DNA of 9,352 nt from Opitutia bacterium (lineage in GTDB: Bacteria > Verrucomicrobiota > Verrucomicrobiia > Opitutales > JANYDI01), in assembly GCA_025363695.1 (NCBI GenBank), contig JANYDI010000049.1:1-9352 (forward strand). The letters run 5' to 3'. Positions 1 through 5,340 of this stretch are shown piece by piece. The stretch's first letter is position 1. Every line of letters starts with the position of its first letter. The position numbers and the translations under genes are program-made. Under the pieces are notes generated by a model. It was not told the DNA's origin and made no database searches. It saw only the letters and a program-made list of their open reading frames with translations.

Positions 1-31
1 GGGGCGACACTCGTATTTACGTTTTAGTGCC

Positions 32-111
32 GCCCTTACAGGGCTCAAAAAAAAATCACCTGTAAACCCAGGGCTTACGCCCTGGGCTACGATCTGCCGG
101 CCTTTCAGGCC
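32..111. repeat. Triple stem-loop intergenic repeat cluster
   Basis: Three short perfect hairpins follow one another. The first is gccct/agggc (32-36 with 40-44, loop tac), followed by a run of A. The second is cccagggc/gccctggg (67-74 with 79-86, loop ttac). The third is ggcct/aggcc (99-103 with 107-111, loop ttc). The wording (CCCAGGGC-n-GCCCTGGGCTA, then GGCC-TTTCA-GGCC) resembles widespread non-coding palindromic repeats that I associate with Verrucomicrobiota, Planctomycetes and neighbouring phyla. That likeness is from memory, not from a search. The block is intergenic and ends about 210 bp before dnaG. Its role is unknown; it could be a REP-like element or sit behind a gene that ends outside the window. 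Confidence 0.6.
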
Positions 112-150
112 TCCTTAAGTGTGACTTGAATAATTCGATAAATACACCCG

Positions 151-275
151 GATCGCTTCGCGATCTGTGGGGTGCCTTGTATGGCCTACCCGATAGCGAT
201 TTTGCCAAAATACGTAGTATTTTTCAAAATCGCTATCGGAAAGGGGATCCAAGGGGACAACGTCCCCTTGGCCCT
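151..275 (+). repeat. Three-hairpin intergenic element, copy A
   Basis: The element is made of three perfect or nearly perfect hairpins in series. H1 is gatcgc-ttc-gcgatc (151-165). H2 is a long hairpin, 191-238, with outer arms cgatagcgattttg/caaaatcgctatcg and inner arms aaaatac/gtatttt (207-213 with 217-223). H3 is ccaaggggac-aac-gtccccttgg (249-271). A linker containing GCCTTGTAT joins H1 to H2, and GGAAAGGGGAT joins H2 to H3. The same order and linkers recur at 5190-5317, and a reversed, partial version lies at 3971-4055, so this is a dispersed repeat family. H3 ends about 45 bp before the dnaG start. The run of A after GGCCCT means it does not look like a + strand terminator. It may be a REP/MITE-like mobile repeat or a structured 5' leader. 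Confidence 0.8.
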
Positions 276-319
276 AAAAAAATCATTGCTTATTGAACGG
301 GGATGGATAGATTGGCGGC

Positions 320-2188
320 GTGGCGAAGTTTACACAGGAGACTCTTGATCGGGTGCGGCAGCGAGCGGATCTTTGTGAGGTGGTGGGGGCGTACGTGGGG
401 TTAAAGGCGGCTGGGGGGCAGTATAGGGGCCTGAGTCCGTTTAATCCTGAAAAGACGCCGTCTTTTTATGTGTTGCCGCAAAAGGGGATTTTTAAGTGTT
501 TTAGTAGCGGCGAGGGTGGCGATGTGTTTGCGTTCATCCAAAAGATGGAAAACATGAACTTCCAGGAAAGCGTGGAGCACTTGGCGCAGCGGTTTTCGAT
601 TCCTTTGGAGTATGAGAAGGGCAGCGCTGGGCCTTCGGTGGAGCAGCGTTCCTTGCGGCGGGCTTTGGAGCAGCTGCATGTGGAGGCCGTTGGGTTTTTC
701 CATAAGGAGTTTTTACAGCAAAAGATTATCCAGGATTATTGGCAAAATGAGCGTGGGTTTCGCCTGGAAACAGCCAAGGCGTTTCAGATTGGCTTTGCGC
801 CGGTGCAGCCAACAGTGTTGGCGGCGTATTTGAAGCAAAAGGGCTTCAATAGCCAGGAGCTGGGCCAAAGTGGGCTTTTTTATACGAAGGATACGGATCC
901 TCATTACTTTAAATGCCGTTTCCGCGGGCGCTTGATGATTCCTATTGCGGATGCTCAGGGCCGAGTGATTGCCTTTACGGGGCGCCAGACGACCCTGACA
1001 CCCAAGGAAGATCCTACGTTTGAGGCGAAATATATCAATTCAGCAGAGACGCCGATTTTTAAAAAAGGCCAGGTGCTTTTTGGCTTGCAGGAGGCCAAAA
1101 AAGGTTTGTTACCGGGGGGCAAAAGTATTTGGCCTTTAATTATGGTGGAGGGGCAGCTGGATGCCTTGCGTTTGTGGGAATGTGGTATTGCTACAGCCGT
1201 AGCGCCTCAGGGAACGGCGGTGACGCCGGAGCAGCTTTTATTGATTAAGCGTTACACAAATGAATTTGTATGCTTTTTAGACGGCGATACTGCCGGCCAA
1301 AAAGCGGCTTTACGCCTATTGCCCTTGGCCCTTGAGGCGGGCTTGGAGCCACGTTTTTTAACGCTTCCGCAGGGCAGTGACCCGGATGCTTGGTTGCGGG
1401 CGCATGGGACTGAAGGGTTTGCGGCCTATCTGAAGGAGGCCTCCAGCCCGATTGCCTTTGCCACGCAGGCGTATTTGACTGTTGATGCGCTGAGTTCTGC
1501 AACCCGCAGGCAGACAGGCTTAGAGGCGCTTTATGCTGTGATAGCGCTGATTCCGTCAGCCATTTGGCAGCAGTCAGCACTGGAGGAGGTGGCACGAGGA
1601 ACGCGTTTGCCGCTGGAGCCCTTGGAGGTGGATTTTAAGCGCTTTTTTTCCGTCTTCTCTAAAAGAAGAAATACACTCAAGATGGCTTCAGAGCCGCCGT
1701 CTTATAAACGAGGTCGAAGTCAAGAAAAAACAACTGAACTCTTGACAAATCCGGAATTTGAGTTACTTTTCGTCTTTCTGCACCATGAAGACTTGGCACA
1801 GCGCATTGCCCAAGCCGTGGATCCACAATGGGTTCGGCAAGATCGCCTGTGGGGGGTTCTTCTGAAAAAATTGCTTTCAGCGCAGCGTCAAGGGCTATGG
1901 CAAGGCCCTCAGTCGCTCGAAGCTTTGGGGTTGGAGGATTCAGAGAAGCAGCATATTTATACGCTTTTGGCCCAGGAAGGAAGCCATTTAAAGGATCATG
2001 TTTATGAAGCGATACGCGCATTGTTTGTCCAATATTGTAAGCTTCGATTGCAGGAGATTAATCTCGCTATCGAAAAAGAGGATCCTACGCGTTTGGACCT
2101 ATTAAATGCCTTGCAAAAGGAACGTGTTATGCTTAGATCATGTATCCAAAACCCGACCCAATTTATTGAAACCTGCCTGGTTTCGTAA
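320..2188 (+). CDS. dnaG: DNA primase DnaG with a degenerate zinc-ribbon
   Basis: DnaG is the primase that synthesises RNA primers at the replication fork, recruited by the DnaB helicase. The 622 residues are slightly longer than E. coli DnaG (581). The order is as expected: N-terminal zinc-ribbon region (about 1-95), RNA-polymerase core with GRLMIPIADAQGRVIAF and KYINSAETPIF (about 195-260), TOPRIM with MVEGQLDAL (E277) and LDGDTAG (D321, D323), then a C-terminal helical, DnaB-binding type domain (about 470-622). The oddity is the zinc site. The family motif C-P-F-H...C-F-x-C reads S39-P-F-N42...C60-F-S-S63, so only one of the four usual ligands remains while the surrounding framework (EKTPSF, GGD) is intact. 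The GTG start is well fixed: an in-frame TAG lies at 308-310 and the first downstream ATG is near residue 76. No Shine-Dalgarno sequence is visible. rpoD follows 38 bp downstream, consistent with one operon. Confidence 0.96.
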   Translation: MAKFTQETLDRVRQRADLCEVVGAYVGLKAAGGQYRGLSPFNPEKTPSFYVLPQKGIFKCFSSGEGGDVFAFIQKMENMNFQESVEHLAQRFSIPLEYEKGSAGPSVEQRSLRRALEQLHVEAVGFFHKEFLQQKIIQDYWQNERGFRLETAKAFQIGFAPVQPTVLAAYLKQKGFNSQELGQSGLFYTKDTDPHYFKCRFRGRLMIPIADAQGRVIAFTGRQTTLTPKEDPTFEAKYINSAETPIFKKGQVLFGLQEAKKGLLPGGKSIWPLIMVEGQLDALRLWECGIATAVAPQGTAVTPEQLLLIKRYTNEFVCFLDGDTAGQKAALRLLPLALEAGLEPRFLTLPQGSDPDAWLRAHGTEGFAAYLKEASSPIAFATQAYLTVDALSSATRRQTGLEALYAVIALIPSAIWQQSALEEVARGTRLPLEPLEVDFKRFFSVFSKRRNTLKMASEPPSYKRGRSQEKTTELLTNPEFELLFVFLHHEDLAQRIAQAVDPQWVRQDRLWGVLLKKLLSAQRQGLWQGPQSLEALGLEDSEKQHIYTLLAQEGSHLKDHVYEAIRALFVQYCKLRLQEINLAIEKEDPTRLDLLNALQKERVMLRSCIQNPTQFIETCLVS

Positions 2189-2226
2189 GCTTTTTAGTAG
2201 AAAAATTTGCCTTCGTAACCCAATAG

Positions 2227-3969
2227 ATGAATAAGCCAAAGACAGAAGAAGCTATTTTGGAGGTCATGACCCTGGACCCGCTCGATGATGGGCAGATCCC
2301 TGGAAGTCAGGAGCTGAACATCAAGATACGCGAGTTGATACAACTCGCTGGTAATCAGGGTTATTTGACCTATAAGGATATCAATGAGGCCTTGCCTGAG
2401 GATATTCAATCGGCAAAGGAGATTGAGAATGTCGTCTCTGTGCTTGAGAACCTTGAAATTGATATCCTGGACAACGAGGAAGTCGACAAATATAAGCGAC
2501 GCATCGAGGAGCACGAAGAAGCAGAGTTGCGCAATACGAGCATGGGATCGGTCGATGACCCCATCCGCATGTACCTTAAGCAGATGGGGCGCTCGGCCCT
2601 GCTGACGCGGGAACAAGAGGTTTGCATTTCTAAACGCATAGAAACCGCAGAAAAAGCGGCGCATTTTACCCTATTTAATCTGAGCCTGACTACGAAATAT
2701 CAGATTGATATCGCGCGTCGTTTGGTCAACCGGCAAGAGCGTTTTGATCGTGTTGTGGTCGATAAAAAAATAGAGAGCCGCGAAAGCTATTTTAAGGCCC
2801 TCAGTAAATACGCCGATCAGGCTCAGCGTATCGAAGAAAAACTTCAAAAGCTTTGGGATGCGTTTTGGAATGAAGCGTCACAAGAGGCTAGGGATGAAGC
2901 TTTGGCCAATTTTAAAAAGCAGGAAGTTGCGCTGAAGGCCATTTTTAAGAAATTCTGCTTTAAGGTTAAAGTTTTCGAGGAATACCTGGAAACCATGATG
3001 CCCGTGGTCAAGGAAATCGAAGCCGCCACGGCGCGTTTGCTTTTGGCTCAAAAAGCGACCACAAAACGTCACAGAGAGATTGATACCCAGGCCATTCACG
3101 AGCGTCTACAGGCCATTCATTACGAATATCGCCTGGAGCCTCAGCTGCTCATGGAGCTGATTACAGAGGTCCGTGGTCACCTGCGTGATGCTCATAAAGC
3201 CAAAACGGAGATGGTTGAGGCGAATTTGCGCCTGGTGATTAGTATTGCAAAAAAATATACTAATCGCGGCTTGTCCTTCCTAGACCTCATCCAAGAAGGC
3301 AATATGGGGCTGATGAAGGCCGTGGAAAAATTTGAGCACACGCGCGGCTATAAATTTTCGACCTATGCGACGTGGTGGATACGTCAAGCGATTACACGTT
3401 CCATTGCCGACCAGGCCCGCATTATCCGCATCCCGGTGCACATGATCGAGGCGCATAACAAGGTGACGCAAGTCCAAAAGCAACTCCTGCAGGAGTTTGG
3501 CCACGAGCCGACGGCTGAAGAAGTTGCTGAGGAAATGCAAATGCCGCTGGAGCGCGTCCAAACGATCATGAAGCTGGCTCAGCAGCCCATTAGTTTGCAG
3601 AGTACGGTAGGGCAAAGTAAGGATACGGAATTTGGAGACCTCATTGAGGATAAAAGTGCTGAAGACCCCTACGACATGACGGCTTCGAGCTTGCTGAGGG
3701 AAAAACTCGTCGATGTTTTAGGCAGCCTTACCAAGCGTGAACGCGATGTGCTTTCCTTGCGTTTTGGCCTCACCAAAGACGGCTATCCACGGACCCTCGA
3801 AGAGGTAGGCGGCGTCTTTGGCGTCACCCGAGAACGTATCCGTCAAATAGAGGCAAAGGCGCTACGCAAAATGCGCCATCCTACGCGCTTGCGGCAGCTC
3901 CAGGGCTTTTTCGAGCTCGAAAATGAGCCCAAGCGGCAGGACGAAGTAGTGGCTGCAGGGGGAGGCTAG
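2227..3969 (+). CDS. rpoD: RNA polymerase primary sigma factor (sigma-70, RpoD)
   Basis: This is the housekeeping sigma factor, which directs RNA polymerase to -35/-10 promoters. All regions of a primary sigma are visible in 580 residues. Region 1.1 (about 28-90) is seen as IRELIQLAGNQGYLT and INEALPE. Region 1.2 (about 110-145) has DDPIRMYLKQMG and LLTREQEV. A long charged non-conserved spacer (about 145-320) includes ERFDRVVVDKKIESR. Region 2 (from about 325) has ANLRLVISIAKKYTNRGLSF, LDLIQEGNMGLMKAVEKFE and STYATWWIRQA (S378 onward). Region 3 has FGHEPTAEEVAEEM. Region 4 has LTKRERDVLSLRFGL and VTRERIRQIEAKAL (533 onward). Region 1.1 and the intact 2.3/2.4/4.2 motifs separate it from alternative sigmas. 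The ATG start is forced, because TAG lies immediately upstream in frame (2224-2226). No Shine-Dalgarno sequence is seen. It is probably co-transcribed with dnaG. The spacer and region 1.1 style are Verrucomicrobiota-like. Confidence 0.97.
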   Translation: MNKPKTEEAILEVMTLDPLDDGQIPGSQELNIKIRELIQLAGNQGYLTYKDINEALPEDIQSAKEIENVVSVLENLEIDILDNEEVDKYKRRIEEHEEAELRNTSMGSVDDPIRMYLKQMGRSALLTREQEVCISKRIETAEKAAHFTLFNLSLTTKYQIDIARRLVNRQERFDRVVVDKKIESRESYFKALSKYADQAQRIEEKLQKLWDAFWNEASQEARDEALANFKKQEVALKAIFKKFCFKVKVFEEYLETMMPVVKEIEAATARLLLAQKATTKRHREIDTQAIHERLQAIHYEYRLEPQLLMELITEVRGHLRDAHKAKTEMVEANLRLVISIAKKYTNRGLSFLDLIQEGNMGLMKAVEKFEHTRGYKFSTYATWWIRQAITRSIADQARIIRIPVHMIEAHNKVTQVQKQLLQEFGHEPTAEEVAEEMQMPLERVQTIMKLAQQPISLQSTVGQSKDTEFGDLIEDKSAEDPYDMTASSLLREKLVDVLGSLTKRERDVLSLRFGLTKDGYPRTLEEVGGVFGVTRERIRQIEAKALRKMRHPTRLRQLQGFFELENEPKRQDEVVAAGGG

Positions 3970-3970
3970 G

Positions 3971-4055
3971 CTAGGGGGTGCTTGCACCCCCTAGGACCCC
4001 CTATTGATAGGCGATTTCCATAAATGCTAGCGCATTTATGAAAATCGCCTATCAA
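3971..4055 (-). repeat. Three-hairpin element, copy C (reversed, two hairpins)
   Basis: It starts one base after the rpoD stop codon. The first hairpin, ctagggggtgc/gcaccccctag (3971-3981 with 3984-3994), is a perfect 11-bp stem. The second is a 24-bp arm pair (4004-4027 with 4032-4055) with one mismatch and a four-base loop. Read on the minus strand, the order and linker match copies A and B: a gataGGCGATTTT-type long hairpin, then a GGGG-rich linker, then the G/C-rich hairpin. The junction ggaccccctattgataggcgattt here compares with the reverse complement of copy A, ggatcccctttccgatagcgattt. The H1 hairpin is absent. It may help end rpoD transcription or protect the mRNA 3' end, but there is no T run behind either stem. 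Confidence 0.65.
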
Positions 4056-4080
4056 GAAGTGTGTTCTGGGGTTAAAGGTG

Positions 4081-4118
4081 TTATGTTATATCTTTGGGTT
4101 TTATGGTATATTTTTCGG
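4081..4118. repeat. Two 18-bp direct repeats, period 20 bp
   Basis: The segments 4081-4098 and 4101-4118 (ttatgNtatatNtttNgg) differ at three positions. They are AT-rich and contain TATATT/TATATC words, so a weak promoter is possible, but no -35 box at proper spacing stands out. They may simply be a local slippage duplication. Confidence 0.4.
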
Positions 4119-4141
4119 ATTTTGAGGGAAATTTCCATAAA

Positions 4142-4171
4142 AAAGCCCTGGACTTTGACGTCCAGGGCTTT
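4142..4171. terminator. Terminator-like perfect 12-bp hairpin
   Basis: The arms aaagccctggac (4142-4153) and gtccagggcttt (4160-4171) pair perfectly around a six-base loop. On the + strand it would serve rpoD, about 170 bp behind its stop, but only three T follow the stem before aaggg. On the minus strand the stem runs into six T (complement of A at 4139-4144), which is a better intrinsic terminator. It may therefore work in both directions, or chiefly for a minus-strand transcript arriving from 4850-4370. Confidence 0.65.
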
Positions 4172-4215
4172 AAGGGTGAAGTGTTTTCATCGGATTTTTT
4201 ATTTTTTTTAAGTGG

Positions 4216-4323
4216 CGTAAGGGCAATTCTCGAGATTTATTAAATTTAGGCTTTGGTGGGTGTGCTTAGGCGATTTTATTGATTTTATTAAGGTTTATCG
4301 GAATCTCGAGAATCGCCCTTACG
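4216..4323. repeat. 108-bp MITE-like inverted repeat
   Basis: The terminal arms 4216-4237 and 4302-4323 (cgtaagggcRattctcgagatt and its complement) are 22 bp long with a single mismatch. They enclose about 64 bp of T-rich sequence with no coding potential. Size and layout fit a miniature inverted-repeat element, but I see no convincing target-site duplication at the borders and only one copy in the window. A large cruciform or RNA hairpin is the alternative. Confidence 0.55.
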
Positions 4324-4357
4324 GAGCTTTTAGTGTTTTAGTTTAGAAATTTATAAC

Positions 4358-4395
4358 GCCCGAGAATGTGTGTTCAGCACCTTGAATTCTCGGGC
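4358..4395. repeat. 10-bp palindrome between 10-bp direct repeats
   Basis: The arms gcccgagaat (4358-4367) and attctcgggc (4386-4395) pair perfectly around 18 bases. The palindrome sits between two exact copies of tacggagctt (4320-4329 and 4400-4409), 80 bp apart. The core ATTCTCG is also present in the arms of the neighbouring 108-bp inverted repeat, so the two structures may be related. The flanking direct repeats could be a target duplication or a remnant of a larger repeat. Confidence 0.45.
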
Positions 4396-4835
4396 CCAAT
4401 ACGGAGCTTACGTCTGCGCAAAAGGAGGGTAGTGAGTTCCCTGGTACGAAAGGTGGGTCCGGGCTTCGCTCTACGAGCTACACCGGCGTGCCGCCCGAAG
4501 CTCGGAGAGCGTAGGGTGGACAGCCTACACAAAGCGAACAAAAGGAGGGTGCTGAGTTCCCGGGTATAAACGGGAGTTGTGGGTCCAGGCTCCGCTATAC
4601 GCGTTATGCCGGAGGGTATTCGCATTGCGAAGGCTGATTCAAATTCGCGTAAAAAAGATTTAAGTTCGCGCGAAAGAATATCGAGACGGGGTAGGGGCTT
4701 AGTTTCTTCAGCGGAGGCATTTAGTTTCCGATCTGCGAGGACTAATTCAAGTTCGAGTAAAGCAAGGGCTGATTCAAGCTTAAGTAAAGCAAGATTGAGG
4801 GAGTTCATGATGGTTTCGGGTTTTTTCGGTTTCAA
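4374..4835 (-). CDS. Doubtful repetitive minus-strand ORF, unknown function
   Basis: I do not recognise this protein. From a TTG at 4833-4835 it would encode 153 residues; from the first ATG (4806-4808) it would be shorter. The N-terminal part is Leu/Glu-rich and repetitive (LALLKLESA, LALLELELV), from a 27-bp DNA repeat read in frame. The C-terminal part contains two related segments, EPGPTTPVYTRELSTLLL and KPGPTFRTRELTTLLL, from a DNA direct repeat whose length difference is six bases, so the frame is kept. In its favour are a TATAAT box 24 bp upstream (4859-4864, minus) and a minus-strand terminator at 4142-4171. Against it are the absence of a Shine-Dalgarno site or known domain, an Arg/Leu-rich low-complexity tail, and a competing open + strand frame (4579-4929). 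It may be only repeat DNA. Confidence 0.2.
   Translation of the reverse strand: MKPKKPETIMNSLNLALLKLESALALLELELVLADRKLNASAEETKPLPRLDILSRELKSFLREFESAFAMRIPSGITRIAEPGPTTPVYTRELSTLLLFALCRLSTLRSPSFGRHAGVARRAKPGPTFRTRELTTLLLRRRKLRIGPENSRC
4420..4612. repeat. Diverged direct-repeat pair of about 70-80 bp
   Basis: Unit 1 (from about 4416 to 4485) and unit 2 (from about 4534 to 4613) share aaaggagggt, tgagttccc, gtgggtcc and a ggcttcgct/ggctccgct stretch, and end in accgg/gccgg. The offset is 120 bp at the left end and 126 bp from gtgggtcc on, so a six-base insertion separates them. Unit 1 is followed by a possible hairpin pairing gctct (4468-4472) with agagc (4506-4510) and cgagct with agctcg (4499-4504). 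The aaaggaggg words look like ribosome binding sites but no credible start follows at the right distance. It may be a non-coding repeat or part of a decayed gene. Confidence 0.45.
4742..4795. repeat. Two 27-bp tandem repeats with older copies nearby
   Basis: The units 4742-4768 and 4769-4795 (ctRattcaag...gtaaagcaag) agree at 21 of 27 positions. Looser relatives begin near 4634 (ctgattcaaattcgcgtaaa) and 4658 (gatttaagttcgcgcgaaa). The period is a multiple of three and the block lies inside the doubtful minus-strand ORF, where it gives a nine-residue Leu-rich repeat. Confidence 0.5.
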
Positions 4836-4858
4836 CTGGCCAGCCGATAAGTCCTTCG

Positions 4859-4864
4859 ATTATA
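4859..4864 (-). promoter_or_regulatory. Possible minus-strand -10 box (TATAAT)
   Basis: The complement of 4859-4864 is an exact TATAAT, with TGGG just upstream. The best -35 word nearby, TTGACG (complement of 4891-4896), is 26 bp away, too far for a standard promoter, so only the -10 is persuasive. Transcription from here would run leftward through the repeat block toward the hairpin at 4142-4171. Confidence 0.25.
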
Positions 4865-4929
4865 CCCAGCGTAGTGGAAAAATTTTTATACGTCAAGTAT
4901 TTTTTAAAAAAAATTTACTGAGTAAATGA

Positions 4930-5189
4930 TAAACTGGTATTAATAAAATACCTGATGAAGGATTGGAAAGAGGTGTAACTTGTTGATTAAAAACACACTT
5001 CACCAGCTTAGAAATTTTTGATTGACAAATACGTGTTTTTGCGATGTGTTCTTCGGGTTGTATGAGAAGGCTAATTTTTTGTTTGAGCATGGGTTTGTTG
5101 TTGAATTTTTCCTTGAGGGCCAATGGCTTTTTGGCTATGGAAAAGGACAGCGTGCTTGTGCGGGAGGGGGATTGTAGTAAATGACGTTC
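4930..5189. other. AT-rich intergenic stretch, no firm feature
   Basis: No convincing gene is present. A small hairpin, ggtatt/aatacc, lies at 4936-4952. A TTGACA word is at 5022-5027, but no good -10 follows at 16-18 bp. The minus strand is stop-free from about 5240 to 4896; from a TTG (5121-5123) it would give 76 residues rich in Lys, Ile and Leu with no recognised motif. This could be a remnant of a lost gene or chance. The right border is the start of element copy B. Confidence 0.4.
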
Positions 5190-5317
5190 GATCGCGAAGC
5201 GATCCTGGAGGGCGCCTTGTATAGGCTTCTCGATAGCGATTTATCTAAAATGCGCCAGCATTTTAATAAATCGCTATCGGAAAGGGGATCCAAGGGGCGC
5301 AAGCGCCCCTTGGCCCT
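5190..5317 (+). repeat. Three-hairpin intergenic element, copy B
   Basis: It has the same architecture and linkers as the copy at 151-275. H1 is gatcgc-gaa-gcgatc (5190-5204). H2 spans 5231-5279, with outer arms cgatagcgattta/taaatcgctatcg and inner arms aaaatgc/gcatttt. H3 is ccaaggggcgc-aa-gcgccccttgg (5290-5313). GCCTTGTAT and GGAAAGGGGATCC are kept exactly. Stem differences from copy A are matched on both arms (inner H2 TAC/GTA against TGC/GCA; inner H3 AC/GT against CGC/GCG), and the H1 loop is the reverse complement of the other copy's. The element ends 23 bp before the hydrolase start codon. Confidence 0.8.
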
Positions 5318-5320
5318 TTT
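5290..5320 (+). terminator. Intrinsic-terminator-like H3 hairpin with T run
   Basis: An 11-bp perfect G/C-rich stem (5290-5300 with 5303-5313) is followed by ccc and a run of T. This is the H3 hairpin of element copy B. On the + strand it could stop transcription coming from the left, isolating the hydrolase, or act as an attenuator if the hydrolase promoter lies upstream of it. The equivalent hairpin in front of dnaG is followed by A instead of T. Confidence 0.5.
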
Positions 5321-5340
5321 TAAAACGGGCTTGATTTAGT

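Noticed and set aside
32..275. CRISPR-like array from the closely spaced palindromes
   Set aside because: The hairpins differ from each other, spacing is irregular, and no repeated unit with unique spacers exists.
401..3615. Short minus-strand and alternate-frame ORFs within dnaG and rpoD
   Set aside because: They overlap strongly conserved genes and show no protein features of their own.
4366..4929. + strand frames 4366-4569 and 4579-4929
   Set aside because: They are Arg/Ser-rich with no recognisable motif, interrupted by a stop between the two repeat units, and have no start context; more likely repeat DNA than a gene.
5022..5050. TTGACA as a -35 box for the hydrolase
   Set aside because: The word at the expected -10 position (tgtgtt) is poor and it lies about 300 bp before the gene with a terminator-like hairpin in between.
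4893..5240. Minus-strand open stretch ending in a Lys/Leu-rich 76-residue peptide
   Set aside because: The only start is a TTG inside an open frame that runs into the intergenic element, no domain is recognised, and AT-rich non-coding DNA can give this by chance. Kept as a remark in the intergenic entry only.
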